NCBI GenBank assembly: GCA_017399065.1
Contig: JAFQEL010000016.1
Span: 62,001 to 126,000 of the forward strand
Length of the DNA: 64,000 nucleotides
Source: Clostridia bacterium
Lineage (GTDB): Bacteria > Bacillota > Clostridia > Oscillospirales > Acutalibacteraceae
Reading direction: 5' to 3'
Part shown: piece by piece, positions 15,872-24,836 of the stretch
Numbering within the stretch: the first letter of the stretch is position 1
Layout: each line of letters opens with the position of its first letter
Translations under genes and position numbers: made by a program
The notes under the pieces: generated by a model
What the model was told of the DNA's origin: nothing
The model's input: only the letters and a program-made list of their open reading frames with translations
Database searches by the model: none

Positions 15872-16960
15872 TCAAGTTGTGAGCTGTTTGCACATCTCTA
15901 TTTCCAATTCATCGGCAATTTCACTGTTTGCGGCAAGTATTTCCATACATACCTTCGGAGAATTGCGGTAAGGAGTAACAAGGACACTACCCTGCTTCAT
16001 CCGCACAAAAACCCCACGCGAATCATCAGTTATCACTTCATCACAAGAAATTGAATCGGCAATCTGACAAATATCTTTTTCAATTACTATATTTTTGCGT
16101 CGGTGATTTACGGGAGGCAAAGTATTGTAAAAAGAAGAAAGACCTTTACCCTGCTCTGCCATCAACCTAAGCAGTTTGGCAACAAGAAAAAGCCCGTCAC
16201 TCTGCCACAGCTCCTTACCACCGTCAAAGCTTCTTTCAAGTCTTACACCGTGCTCCGCGGCAATATCATCCAAAAAATCAGGCGCAGAAAAAGCAACACT
16301 GAGCTCACTGCCTTTTTTTAAAGCTTCGGCACAACAAATATTAAGAAGCTCCTCATGTGTTAGTTTTCTGCCGCACTCATCACAAGCGCTTACACAAAAA
16401 CCTGAATTGCTGACAAAAAAACGAGGTTTTGAGCCAACGGCGCCGCCAAGAAGATTCAGCACCGAACAAAGCATATTCTTTATCGATTTGTTTTGGCTTT
16501 CTACACCGGCACAGATATCTTCAAGATTTTGTGCCGTATCTGCCAAGGCTTTCAGATAAGAATCGGACGGATTGATATAAATCATTTCACCGCCGCGCTT
16601 TTTATCTTTATCCTGAGATAATACAAGCGATGATATCTTCTCCTCTTCGCATACGGAAAGCGGCTTACCCAACGAATTGTAAACGCTGACAAGCTGTGCT
16701 CTGCCGACAAAAAAAGCACACGAAAGCCCGAAATGCTGTGCAAGAAAAGGGATAGCCGATTCATTAATACACCCGAAACTGATGGCAACTGCACCTGCAG
16801 ATTTCACTCCCTTGGCAAGATATGACGCAACTGCGGCTGAGCGGTCACTTCCGTCATGCAGGAAACCTGTCTTACAGCCGAATGCAGCAACCGCCGCACT
16901 GCCAAGTGCCTCACCCGTTTTTTTATTCAGCGGTTTATTCAGAACGCAAAAAGATTTCAA
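15872..16960 (-). CDS. Phosphohexomutase-like protein, degenerate
   Basis: This encodes 362 residues. The N-terminal GFLHDGSDRSAAVASYLAKGVKSAGA resembles the opening strand-helix of the phosphoglucomutase/phosphomannomutase superfamily (GxDxRxSS..a..l..Gl...G). The C-terminal VRMKQGSVLVTPYRNSPKVCMEI resembles its phosphate-binding end (RPSGTEPKxR). The active-site serine loop (TASHNP) is absent; ISFGCINES stands in its place, and the metal loop is not evident. The protein is also about 90 residues shorter than typical enzymes. It may be a non-catalytic or divergent relative. The start is TTG at 16960 with GGAGG upstream. The family call is moderate. Confidence 0.5.
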   Translation of the reverse strand: MKSFCVLNKPLNKKTGEALGSAAVAAFGCKTGFLHDGSDRSAAVASYLAKGVKSAGAVAISFGCINESAIPFLAQHFGLSCAFFVGRAQLVSVYNSLGKPLSVCEEEKISSLVLSQDKDKKRGGEMIYINPSDSYLKALADTAQNLEDICAGVESQNKSIKNMLCSVLNLLGGAVGSKPRFFVSNSGFCVSACDECGRKLTHEELLNICCAEALKKGSELSVAFSAPDFLDDIAAEHGVRLERSFDGGKELWQSDGLFLVAKLLRLMAEQGKGLSSFYNTLPPVNHRRKNIVIEKDICQIADSISCDEVITDDSRGVFVRMKQGSVLVTPYRNSPKVCMEILAANSEIADELEIEMCKQLTT

Positions 16961-17099
16961 AATATTTTCCTCCGATAAAAGATATATGTATACAAAGCAA
17001 TTATTGGCGACTTGAGTTAAATTTATCCGTCAGTAAGGTTGTAAGAAACAAAAAAAGATGTTAGAATATATAAAATCAAAACAACGGACGGTAAAAAAT

Positions 17100-17561
17100 A
17101 TGAGTAACGAACTCAAAAAAGTAGAGATTTTTGCTGACGGTGCCTGCTCAGGCAACCCAGGACCCGGCGGTTGGGGTACGATACTGCGCTGTAACGGAGT
17201 AGAAAAAGAGCTTTCGGGCGGTGCCGCTGATACAACAAACAACAGAATGGAAATCACTGCAGTGCTTGAAGGACTGCGTGCACTAAAATACCCCTGCAGC
17301 GTTACCGTAACGACCGACTCACAGTACGTATACAACTCTGTTACAAAAGGTTGGGCTGAGGGCTGGAGAAAAAACGACTGGGTCAAAAAAGACAAAAAGC
17401 CGGCACTTAATGCCGACCTTTGGGAAAAACTTCTTAACGAAATTGCAAAGCACGAAGTCAATTTCATATGGATTAAAGGGCACAACGGACACAGCGAAAA
17501 CGAGCGCTGTGATGCACTCGCCGTCGCACAATCCGAAAAATTCAAAAGCATCAAAGAATGA
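17100..17561 (+). CDS. rnhA: Ribonuclease HI
   Basis: This 153-residue enzyme cleaves the RNA strand of RNA-DNA hybrids. All catalytic residues are present: Asp13 ([16 protein letters not shown]), Glu51 (NNRMEI), Asp73 (TDSQYV), His128 ([10 protein letters not shown]) and Asp138 (ERCDALA). The length matches the E. coli enzyme. I start it at 17100 (MSNELKK), after GGACGG; an upstream in-frame ATG at 17058 would add 14 residues with no family support. It is the only plus-strand gene in this block, and its end overlaps spoIVA by 11 bases tail to tail. Confidence 0.95.
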   Translation: MSNELKKVEIFADGACSGNPGPGGWGTILRCNGVEKELSGGAADTTNNRMEITAVLEGLRALKYPCSVTVTTDSQYVYNSVTKGWAEGWRKNDWVKKDKKPALNADLWEKLLNEIAKHEVNFIWIKGHNGHSENERCDALAVAQSEKFKSIKE

Positions 17562-19029
17562 TACAAATAAGTCCACTGCATCCCTCGTTTATTACCTTTT
17601 CTATCGTTTCCTGCAGCTTCATACGGGCATCTGCAGGCATTCTGCCAAGTTTGTTACGAAGTCCCTCGTTGACAAGTTCATTAAGTGATTTACCGAAGAT
17701 GTTAGACTCCCAGATTTTAAGCGGATCTTCCTCAAACTCCTTGAGAAGATAATCTACAAGCTCCTCACTCTGAGACTCGGAGCCGACAATAGGTGCAACC
17801 TCGGTTGTGATATCGGCACGCATCATATGCACAGACGGTGCTGAGGCACGCAGACGTATACCGTACTTACCGCCCTGTTTCATAATTTCGGGCTCGGCAA
17901 GAGTCAGCTCCTCAGTTGTCGGCATAACTATGCCGTAGCCTGTTGCTTCAACCTCATCAAGGGCATTCTTAAGCCTCATATATGCTTTTTTCATTTTATT
18001 AAGTTCGAGCAGCTCATCCATAAGAGCCTGCTCGTTCTTTATTTTTGTGCCCGTGACTTCGCTGAGAATATCAAAAAACAGCGATGGCTCGGCGACGGCA
18101 GATATTACTGCAGAGCCGTCTGACAGATCCATAGAAGAAACCTTCGCCGCAGTAATATATTCACATTCACATATATCCGACGCAAACTGCGGCACATCAC
18201 GCACACGTTTAAGACCGACAGCAGCATTTGCAACAGCTGAAGTAACCGCTGTTTTTACAGGATGCTCATCGGAAAGGCTCATCATCCAGCAAGGCAGATC
18301 AACGCCTACCTCTTTAAGCGGAAACTCAAAGAGCACCTGACGCAGAATTTCTTTTATCTGCTCCTCTTTAAGAGTTTTACAGTTGACAGCAAGCACAGGC
18401 ACAGAATAAGCAGAAGTCATATCCGAAACAAGCTGTTTTGCAGCGGCACTGCCGGGAGAAACACTGTTGACAAGCACAACAAAAGGCTTGCCGAGTGCTT
18501 TAAGTTCATCGATAACTCTTTTCTCCGCTTCAATATAGTCAGCTCTTTCAATCTCGCCTATCGAGCCGTCGGTTGTAATAACAAGACCTATTGTTGAATG
18601 CTCGTCAATCACCTTTTTTGTGCCGAGCTCTGCCGCCATATTGAACGGAATTTCCTTGTCATACCACGGGGTTTTGACCATTCTTGGCTGCTCATTTTCG
18701 ATATAACCGAGGGCACCGGGTACAATATAACCGACACAGTCGATCATACGCACCTTAAGCCCTATCCCGCCGCCGAGTGTTATTTCGACCGCTTCCTCGG
18801 GAATAAACTTGGGCTCGGTTGTCATTATTGTTCTGCCTGCGGCCGATTGCGGCAGTTCATCCGTAGCACGTTCACGCTTGGCGGAATCGCCTATATTAGG
18901 TATAACAAGCTCATCCATAAACCGTTTGATAAAGGTAGATTTTCCCGTTCTTACGGGACCTACAACGCCGATATATATATCACCCTGCGTTCTGGCGGCA
19001 ATATCGCTGTAAATGTTTTTATGCTCCAT
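17551..19029 (-). CDS. spoIVA: Spore coat assembly ATPase SpoIVA
   Basis: This 492-residue protein hydrolyses ATP to polymerise into the basement layer of the spore coat around the forespore. The N-terminus begins [20 protein letters not shown] and contains Walker A GPVRTGKS (24-31), the family hallmark. [15 protein letters not shown] and VTTDGSIG follow as switch-like motifs. The length equals that of B. subtilis SpoIVA. The ribosome site is AAGGAGG. It is directly downstream of sipL (15 bases apart), whose product recruits it. The presence of the pair shows the organism belongs to a spore-forming lineage. Confidence 0.97.
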   Translation of the reverse strand: MEHKNIYSDIAARTQGDIYIGVVGPVRTGKSTFIKRFMDELVIPNIGDSAKRERATDELPQSAAGRTIMTTEPKFIPEEAVEITLGGGIGLKVRMIDCVGYIVPGALGYIENEQPRMVKTPWYDKEIPFNMAAELGTKKVIDEHSTIGLVITTDGSIGEIERADYIEAEKRVIDELKALGKPFVVLVNSVSPGSAAAKQLVSDMTSAYSVPVLAVNCKTLKEEQIKEILRQVLFEFPLKEVGVDLPCWMMSLSDEHPVKTAVTSAVANAAVGLKRVRDVPQFASDICECEYITAAKVSSMDLSDGSAVISAVAEPSLFFDILSEVTGTKIKNEQALMDELLELNKMKKAYMRLKNALDEVEATGYGIVMPTTEELTLAEPEIMKQGGKYGIRLRASAPSVHMMRADITTEVAPIVGSESQSEELVDYLLKEFEEDPLKIWESNIFGKSLNELVNEGLRNKLGRMPADARMKLQETIEKVINEGCSGLICIIL

Positions 19030-19044
19030 TTCTGTAGTTCCTCC

Positions 19045-20562
19045 TTATATAATCAGCATTGTTTCTTTCTCAAGAACGTCACCGCTGACATTGTTACGGC
19101 GGCGTATTGATTCTTCCGATGTGTTGTACTTCTTGGCAATATCCCACAGCTTTTCGCCGCTTTCACCGAAATAAACAGTCACCGCATAATGCGAGCCGCT
19201 CTTCTCGGTGTTTTCAAGCACCTCTGCGTTTGTAACAGCCATAAGATTCTCAGTTTCAAACATACAGCCTCTTGCTCTGAGCTGAACTCCTGCATTCACT
19301 GTTACACCCTTACCGTTAACCGAAACTCCGCAGGGCTGTACACTGATATTGCCGTTGACCTCTCCATCAGCATTCGGAATTTCTTTAATAAAGCGGTAAT
19401 CGCTCTGACGCCGTGCAAAAGCCGGATTACCTTGAGAATCATTATAAAGCAAACAGAGTGTAAGCGTGCCGCTAAGCTCTGCACCTCCTTTTTTACCCGT
19501 TGCGACACAGGTAACGCTCTCGCACCATGAATCTATAATTTCGTCTACTTCGCTACCGGTAAAATCAGGCTGAAAATTAACGAGAAAAGCTTCATCAAGC
19601 ACACCTGCAAATCTGTTTGATTCAATCGGGGCTGTAGTGATATCAAGCTCTTTTTTTACAGAATATACATCCTCAACGCAAGCGCAGTTAATCGGTTTGT
19701 AAGCACATACATCGGTTTTTATAACGGTTGCCGCATCGAGGGTACGTATTTTCCCGTCATCATCAGCTTTCAGTCTGATATCTATCAATGAAGTTTCGGC
19801 TCTCACATCACATATGCACGCATCATCAACGCCGTCAAGCTCTATTATCCGACTTATCGGCATAATATGTTCTATCTTTTTAATTTCTGAATTTTCACAG
19901 CAAAGCGAGACAAAAATCTGCATTTCACCCTTTATAAGCAATTTATTACTTACCGCTTTTACTTCGCTGATAAGAGGCACCGCCGACGAATGCACCACGC
20001 CTTTTACAGTTGAGTCGGCATCTGTTACCGGAATAGCCTCACTCATTTCAAACAGCTTTGACACACAACCGATCGCACTGCACCCCTGAAAAGGCATCAG
20101 TTTCTGATGCACTCCGTCGCCGCTGACAGATGAAACAAACTCCTTACTTTCACAGCATATAACAGAAAACAGAACGGAAACGCATCCGTGCACATCAACT
20201 CTGCGGGGGCTTACGGCACGGCAATTTACATAGCTGACTTTTGCATCGGCTGTCACCTGACATTCAGGGGTCAGCGAATTCATTTCAACATATTTACTCA
20301 GGGGATAATTCTGCTCATAGCAGGCAAGCTTATCGTCTGAACTGACATAAAGAAGTCGTATTACAGCATTTCCGTCAGCTGTAATACGGTTGCCTGTTAT
20401 ATTGACGGAATTTATGCCGGGCTCGATACTGCAACAAAGCATACTCTTTATATCCGGACAATAATCCGGCAGAGTCAGGTCGCTGTCCACACCCTGCTCT
20501 GATTTCGCTTCACGAATAATCCTGCAAGCACAAAGCTGCTGTTTATCAACATTAAAATCCAT
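19045..20562 (-). CDS. sipL: SpoIVA-interacting protein SipL (DUF3794/SPOCS repeats plus LysM)
   Basis: This 505-residue spore-envelope morphogenetic protein consists of repeated beta-rich SPOCS/DUF3794 units. Examples are DLTLPDYCPDIKSML near residue 27, and similar units in the middle and near 330-430. A C-terminal LysM domain follows (VTVYFGESGEKLWDIAKKYNTSEE, about 460-505). In Clostridioides difficile, SipL has this architecture and binds SpoIVA through its LysM domain. The gene is immediately upstream of spoIVA here, which supports the call. Cysteine is unusually frequent. The start has GCGAGG upstream. A sigma-E promoter could not be made out with confidence. Confidence 0.85.
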   Translation of the reverse strand: MDFNVDKQQLCACRIIREAKSEQGVDSDLTLPDYCPDIKSMLCCSIEPGINSVNITGNRITADGNAVIRLLYVSSDDKLACYEQNYPLSKYVEMNSLTPECQVTADAKVSYVNCRAVSPRRVDVHGCVSVLFSVICCESKEFVSSVSGDGVHQKLMPFQGCSAIGCVSKLFEMSEAIPVTDADSTVKGVVHSSAVPLISEVKAVSNKLLIKGEMQIFVSLCCENSEIKKIEHIMPISRIIELDGVDDACICDVRAETSLIDIRLKADDDGKIRTLDAATVIKTDVCAYKPINCACVEDVYSVKKELDITTAPIESNRFAGVLDEAFLVNFQPDFTGSEVDEIIDSWCESVTCVATGKKGGAELSGTLTLCLLYNDSQGNPAFARRQSDYRFIKEIPNADGEVNGNISVQPCGVSVNGKGVTVNAGVQLRARGCMFETENLMAVTNAEVLENTEKSGSHYAVTVYFGESGEKLWDIAKKYNTSEESIRRRNNVSGDVLEKETMLII

Positions 20563-20624
20563 TTACTTTACCTCGCCTTCAAAAGTTTCTATGAAATCTA
20601 TATTCAAGCCCTGTCCGATTTAGT

Positions 20625-20670
20625 ACAAAAAAATAACAGCAGTTTTACATTGCTGCAAAACTGCTGTTAT
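20625..20670 (-). terminator. Terminator after the fumarase beta gene
   Basis: ATAACAGCAGTTTT (20633-20646) and AAAACTGCTGTTAT (20657-20670) form a perfect 14-bp stem; on the minus strand it is followed by TTTTTTTG. It separates the fumarase operon from sipL-spoIVA. Confidence 0.85.
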
Positions 20671-20684
20671 AAAACTTATTTAAT

Positions 20685-21212
20685 TTAAGAAAAAATACTG
20701 CCGCCGTTACAGTCGATACCGACAATAAGCGGAAAATCGCAGAACTCAAGTCGCTTGACACTTTCGCAGCCGAGGTCGTCGAAAGCGATAACTTCGCACA
20801 AAGTAATACACTGAGCTGCAAGGGCACCTGCACCGCCGATTGCACAAAGATAAACAGCTTTATTGCGAACTATCGCATCAATAACATCGCTGTTACGCGG
20901 ACCTTTACCAATCATTGCGGCAAGTCCGTTGTCCAGCAGAAGCGGAGCGTAAGGATCCATACGTGAAGATGTAGTTGGCCCACAGCTGCCTATCGGTAAA
21001 CCGGGAGGCGCCGGAGTAGGACCTGCGTAGTAGATAGCTGCACCATCCAGTTCAAACGGCAACTGCTTTTTATCGTCCATCATTGAAACTATACGCTTAT
21101 GTGCCGCATCACGTGCAGTATAAACAGTACCGCTGAGAAGCACTCTGTCACCGCAAACAAGCTTAGGAGCATACTCCCTGAGCTGTGAAGAACACAACCT
21201 GTACTCAGCCAC
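20685..21212 (-). CDS. Class I fumarate hydratase / tartrate dehydratase beta subunit
   Basis: This 175-residue protein is the C-terminal (swivelling) domain of Fe-S fumarases, which hydrate fumarate to malate. The recognisable blocks are LSGTVYTARDAAHKRI, YYAGPTPAPPGLPIGSCGPTTSSRMD, MIGKGPRNSD, and the end FPLIVGIDCNGGSIF. In two-subunit enzymes the alpha subunit binds the [4Fe-4S] cluster and is normally encoded next door. No alpha gene is adjacent here; upstream is a short coiled-coil gene. The start is GTG, three bases after the previous stop, with GGAGGAG upstream. Confidence 0.9.
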   Translation of the reverse strand: MAEYRLCSSQLREYAPKLVCGDRVLLSGTVYTARDAAHKRIVSMMDDKKQLPFELDGAAIYYAGPTPAPPGLPIGSCGPTTSSRMDPYAPLLLDNGLAAMIGKGPRNSDVIDAIVRNKAVYLCAIGGAGALAAQCITLCEVIAFDDLGCESVKRLEFCDFPLIVGIDCNGGSIFS

Positions 21213-21214
21213 GG

Positions 21215-21493
21215 TTACTCCTCCCTACCGAGGTATCTGATGAGGATTTCATCAATCTCAGCTAACACATCCGCAGAACTAAGCTCCTCGCCTGCCGATA
21301 TATCAGAAGAAACCGAACAAGCCTCCTCATAAACAGCAAGCTTACGTTCGAGATCTTCGATACGAGCATCCTTACGCTTATTTTCGGCACGGAGCATTTC
21401 AATCAGATTCATAAGCTCTTCGATATATGCAATAACATCCTTGCGGTTAAAGCCGCCCAGTGCCGATTTTTTAAACGACCTTTCTTCACCCAT
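21215..21493 (-). CDS. Short DivIVA-like coiled-coil protein
   Basis: This encodes 92 residues. LGGFNRKDVIAYIEELM (12-28) is like the N-terminal membrane-curvature motif of DivIVA proteins. A predicted coiled coil follows (LIEMLRAENKRKDARIEDLERKLAVYEEA, about 30-58), then an acidic tail. This is shorter than true DivIVA, so it may be a small adaptor or cell-pole protein. It lies between the fumarase beta gene and the transketolase genes, with short gaps, in one transcript. The function is unknown. Confidence 0.6.
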   Translation of the reverse strand: MGEERSFKKSALGGFNRKDVIAYIEELMNLIEMLRAENKRKDARIEDLERKLAVYEEACSVSSDISAGEELSSADVLAEIDEILIRYLGREE

Positions 21494-21508
21494 GGTTAGT
21501 TTCTCCTC

Positions 21509-22456
21509 TTACTTTTTGAGAGCAACTGCTGCCTTAGCCTTGGCAACGATATTTTCTGCTGTAAGTCCGTAAATCTTAAGCATCTCTACTGCAGGACCCG
21601 ATGCACCGTATTCATCCTCAACACCGACACGGAGTACGGGAACGGGACACTCTTCACAGACAACGTCTGCAACTGCTGAGCCGAGACCGCCGATAACGCT
21701 GTGTTCTTCAGCAGTAACAATAACGCCTGTCTCTTTTGCGGCCTTGATAATGATATCCTTATCGATAGGCTTGATTGTAGCCATATTGACAACTCTTGCG
21801 CTGATACCGTCAGCAGCAAGTGTCTCGGCTGCAATAAGAGCCTCGTTTACCATAAGACCTGTTGCGATGATTGTAACATCTGTACCTGCCTTGAGCTCGA
21901 CACCCTTGCCGATTTCAAACTTATAGTCATCACCGAAGAGTCTGGGTGTTGCAAGTCTGCCGAAGCGAAGATATACGGGGCCGTCAATCTCTGCTGCTGC
22001 AAGAACTGCAAGTCTTGCTTCAACGTCGTCTGCGGGGTTGATAACAACCATACCCGGAATTGTACGCATCAGCGCTATATCTTCACAGCACTGATGGCTT
22101 GCACCGTCCTCACCGACGGAAATACCTGCGTGAGTTGCACCGATTTTAACATTGAGATGTGTATAGCCGATAGAGTTTCTGATCTGCTCGAAAGCTCTGC
22201 CTGCGGCAAACATTGCAAATGAGCTTGCAAAAACAGTATAACCTGTTGTAGCAAGGCCCGCTGCAACACCCATCATATTACATTCGGCGATACCTGTATC
22301 GAAAAATCTGTCGGGAAATTCCTTCTTAAAAGCAATTGTCTTTGTAGCCTTTGCAAGGTCTGCATCGAGAACAACCACCTTATCGTTATTGTGACCGAGC
22401 TCGACGAGTGCTTTACCGTAAGCGTCGCGAGTTGCTGTCTTAATTACGTCTGCCAT
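21509..22456 (-). CDS. Transketolase, C-terminal subunit
   Basis: This 315-residue subunit carries the pyrimidine-binding and C-terminal domains of a split transketolase. It moves two-carbon units between sugar phosphates in the pentose phosphate pathway. Its features include VLDADLAKATKT, FFDTGIAECNMMGVAAGLA (with the catalytic glutamate) and GEDGASHQCCEDIALMRTIPG. The start at 22456 (MADVIKTATRDAYG) has GGTGAAT upstream; a longer frame to 22477 lacks support. The partner N-terminal subunit is 62 bases upstream, so the two make one enzyme. Confidence 0.95.
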   Translation of the reverse strand: MADVIKTATRDAYGKALVELGHNNDKVVVLDADLAKATKTIAFKKEFPDRFFDTGIAECNMMGVAAGLATTGYTVFASSFAMFAAGRAFEQIRNSIGYTHLNVKIGATHAGISVGEDGASHQCCEDIALMRTIPGMVVINPADDVEARLAVLAAAEIDGPVYLRFGRLATPRLFGDDYKFEIGKGVELKAGTDVTIIATGLMVNEALIAAETLAADGISARVVNMATIKPIDKDIIIKAAKETGVIVTAEEHSVIGGLGSAVADVVCEECPVPVLRVGVEDEYGASGPAVEMLKIYGLTAENIVAKAKAAVALKK

Positions 22457-22518
22457 AATATTCACCACACAGCACATACGTGCCGTTACCTTTCTTTATA
22501 AAGTCAAAAGCGTACCGA

Positions 22519-23364
22519 TTACATCTGCTCAAGCTTTGCAAGCTCTTCGTCAAGTTCTGCAAGAGCTGCCTCATACTGCTCCTGATTGGGAGCTGTGCCA
22601 TGCCAATCACAGTTGTCCTCCATAAAGGAAACGCCCTTGCCCTTAAGTGTCTTGGCGATAATTGCTGTGGGCTTGCCGACAAAACTTCTTGCAGCATTGA
22701 ATGCAGCATCTATCTCATCAAAATTATCACCGCAGATTTCGATTACATTCCAGCCGAAAGACTTGAACTTCTCAGGAATCGGATAAGGTGAATTGACATG
22801 AGAAACCGTGCCGTCAATCTGAAGATTGTTGTTATCAACAACAGCTACAAGATTGTCAAGACCCTTAGCGGAAGCGTACATTGCTGCCTCCCATACCTGG
22901 CCTTCCTGAATTTCACCGTCACCGAGAACAGCATAAACTCTGAAATCTGCACCGCTGAGCTTTGCACCCAAAGCCATACCGCAGGCTGCAGAGATACCCT
23001 GTCCGAGTGAACCTGTGCTCATATCAACACCGGGGGTAAGCTTCATACTGGGATGACCCTGAAGCATTGAACCGGGCTTACGAAGAGTTTTGAGTTCATC
23101 AAACGGGAAGAAGCCCTTGAGAGCAAGAGCTGCATATAGAGCAGGTGCAGTATGTCCCTTTGAAAGAACAAGTCTGTCACGACCCTCCCACCTGGGATTT
23201 TTAGGGTCAACATTCATCTCTGAGAAATAGAGATACGTCATAACATCGGCAATGGAAAGTGAGCCGCCGGGATGACCCGACTTTGCGTTGTAAACGCCCT
23301 CAATAATACCGTGTCTGACTTTGTTTGCTTTGATCTTCAACTGCTTTTTAGCTGCTGCGTCCAA
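22519..23364 (-). CDS. Transketolase, N-terminal subunit
   Basis: This 281-residue thiamine-diphosphate-binding half of transketolase has YNAKSGHPGGSLSIADVMTYLY, LSKGHTAPALYAAL, and the ThDP/Mg motif LGDGEIQEGQVWEAAMYA ending in NLVAVVDNNNLQIDG. I place the start at TTG 23364, eight bases after GGAGG. The in-frame GTG at 23373 is too close to that site. Splitting into two subunits is common in Firmicutes and archaea. Confidence 0.95.
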   Translation of the reverse strand: MDAAAKKQLKIKANKVRHGIIEGVYNAKSGHPGGSLSIADVMTYLYFSEMNVDPKNPRWEGRDRLVLSKGHTAPALYAALALKGFFPFDELKTLRKPGSMLQGHPSMKLTPGVDMSTGSLGQGISAACGMALGAKLSGADFRVYAVLGDGEIQEGQVWEAAMYASAKGLDNLVAVVDNNNLQIDGTVSHVNSPYPIPEKFKSFGWNVIEICGDNFDEIDAAFNAARSFVGKPTAIIAKTLKGKGVSFMEDNCDWHGTAPNQEQYEAALAELDEELAKLEQM

Positions 23365-23415
23365 AACAGTCACCTCCGAAACATTTTATTTTTTTAATAT
23401 ATTGTAACCAAATAA

Positions 23416-24348
23416 TTACATACTCTTTGATACCTTTGCCAGAAAATCCGTAAAATAATCGGGAAGCTCTGCTGACAGCTCGATATAACGACCGTCCTGA
23501 GGATGCTCAAAGCCGATAAGACCTGCGTGCAGGCACTGACCGCCGAGCGAAACACCGTTTGCGGGACCGTAGACATCGTCACCTGCTACGGGATGACCTA
23601 TATGAGCCATATGAACTCTTATCTGATGAGTTCTGCCCGTTTCAAGCCTTACTCTGACAAAAGAAAATTTTTTATAAGTTTCAAGCACTTCATAGTGCGT
23701 AACCGCATTGCGCGAATGAACAGATGTGACACACATCTTCTTACGGTCGTTGGGATTGCGGCCGATAGGAGCATCGATTGTACCCGTAATCTCTTTAAAA
23801 CTGCCGTGGACAACGGCACGGTACTCCCTTGTAAAGCTGTGAGCCTGAATCTGAGAAGCAAGGCTCATATGAGCTTCATCGGTTTTTGCCACTATCAGCA
23901 AACCGCTTGTATTTTTATCGATTCTGTGAACAATACCGGGTCGGATAACGCCGTTGATACCTGACAAACTACCCTTACAGTGATGAAGCAGGGCATTGAC
24001 CAGCGTACCGTCGGGATTACCCGGTGCCGGATGCACCACCATACCGCGAGGTTTATTGACAACGAGCAGGCTGTCGTCCTCGTAACGGATATCAAGCGGT
24101 ATATCCTGCGGCTGAGCCTCAAGCTCACGAAGCTCGGGAGCAAGTACAAGCACCTCATCGCCCTGAACTGCACAGTAACTCTTTTTTCTGAGCTTACCGT
24201 TGACAGTGACACCGCCGTTATCGAAAACCTTTTGAACAAAGCTTCGTGAAAGCTCCGGTGCCATAGCACATATCAGCTTATCAAGGCGTTCACCTTCATC
24301 GGCAGACTCTACGGTAAAACAGAAAACGCGCTTATTTTCCATCGGCAT
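23416..24348 (-). CDS. rluD: Large-subunit rRNA pseudouridine synthase RluD family
   Basis: This protein of about 310 residues has an N-terminal S4 RNA-binding domain (RLDKLICAMAPELSRSFVQKVFDNGGVTVNG) and the RluA/RluD catalytic core, in which GIVHRIDKNTSGLLIVAKT contains the nucleophilic aspartate. GRTHQIRVHMAHIGHPVAGD follows. It isomerises uridines in 23S rRNA. The start at 24348 (MPMENKR) follows GCAGG and overlaps the end of lspA by 17 bases. The lspA-rluD order is common in Firmicutes. Confidence 0.93.
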   Translation of the reverse strand: MPMENKRVFCFTVESADEGERLDKLICAMAPELSRSFVQKVFDNGGVTVNGKLRKKSYCAVQGDEVLVLAPELRELEAQPQDIPLDIRYEDDSLLVVNKPRGMVVHPAPGNPDGTLVNALLHHCKGSLSGINGVIRPGIVHRIDKNTSGLLIVAKTDEAHMSLASQIQAHSFTREYRAVVHGSFKEITGTIDAPIGRNPNDRKKMCVTSVHSRNAVTHYEVLETYKKFSFVRVRLETGRTHQIRVHMAHIGHPVAGDDVYGPANGVSLGGQCLHAGLIGFEHPQDGRYIELSAELPDYFTDFLAKVSKSM

Positions 24349-24823
24349 TTGACCTGCCTTTTTTAAAATCGCGGAAAATATCCCACAGCAAATAACCAAT
24401 AAGCACAAACTCTCCGACTGTTATAAAGCAATCTGCAAAATTAAAAACGGGAAAATCAATAAAAAGCACCTCAATATAGTCTACAACAAAGTGGCGGAAC
24501 ACTCTGTCAATAAGGTTACCGAGGCCGCCGCCCATTATCATAACAACACTCGCAATAAGCACCTTCGACTTAAACTTGCGTGCAATCAGCAGATAAAAGC
24601 CGACCGCCATTACAATAGCCGAAAATATTGAAAGCAAAACCGTCTTTTCCTCAAAAAGGCTGAACGCAGCACCGGTATTTTCAACATATCTGAGCTGAAG
24701 AAAATTACCGACAAGAGTAACCGTTCCGCCGCCAACAAGCGAAGAATCAAGCACGGCAAGCTTTATAAGCTGATCCGCCAGAGCAATCAACAAAACAAGA
24801 GCACAGCATATGACAGGCGACAT
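24332..24823 (-). CDS. lspA: Signal peptidase II (lipoprotein signal peptidase)
   Basis: This 163-residue inner-membrane aspartic protease removes signal peptides from prolipoproteins. It has four hydrophobic segments. The conserved blocks are RYVENTGAAFSLF, GGGLGNLIDRVF (catalytic Asp) and VFNFADCFITVG (second Asp). The ribosome site is GGAGG. It is transcribed with divIVA upstream and rluD downstream. Confidence 0.96.
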   Translation of the reverse strand: MSPVICCALVLLIALADQLIKLAVLDSSLVGGGTVTLVGNFLQLRYVENTGAAFSLFEEKTVLLSIFSAIVMAVGFYLLIARKFKSKVLIASVVMIMGGGLGNLIDRVFRHFVVDYIEVLFIDFPVFNFADCFITVGEFVLIGYLLWDIFRDFKKGRSNADGK

Positions 24824-24836
24824 TTATTTTCCTCCG

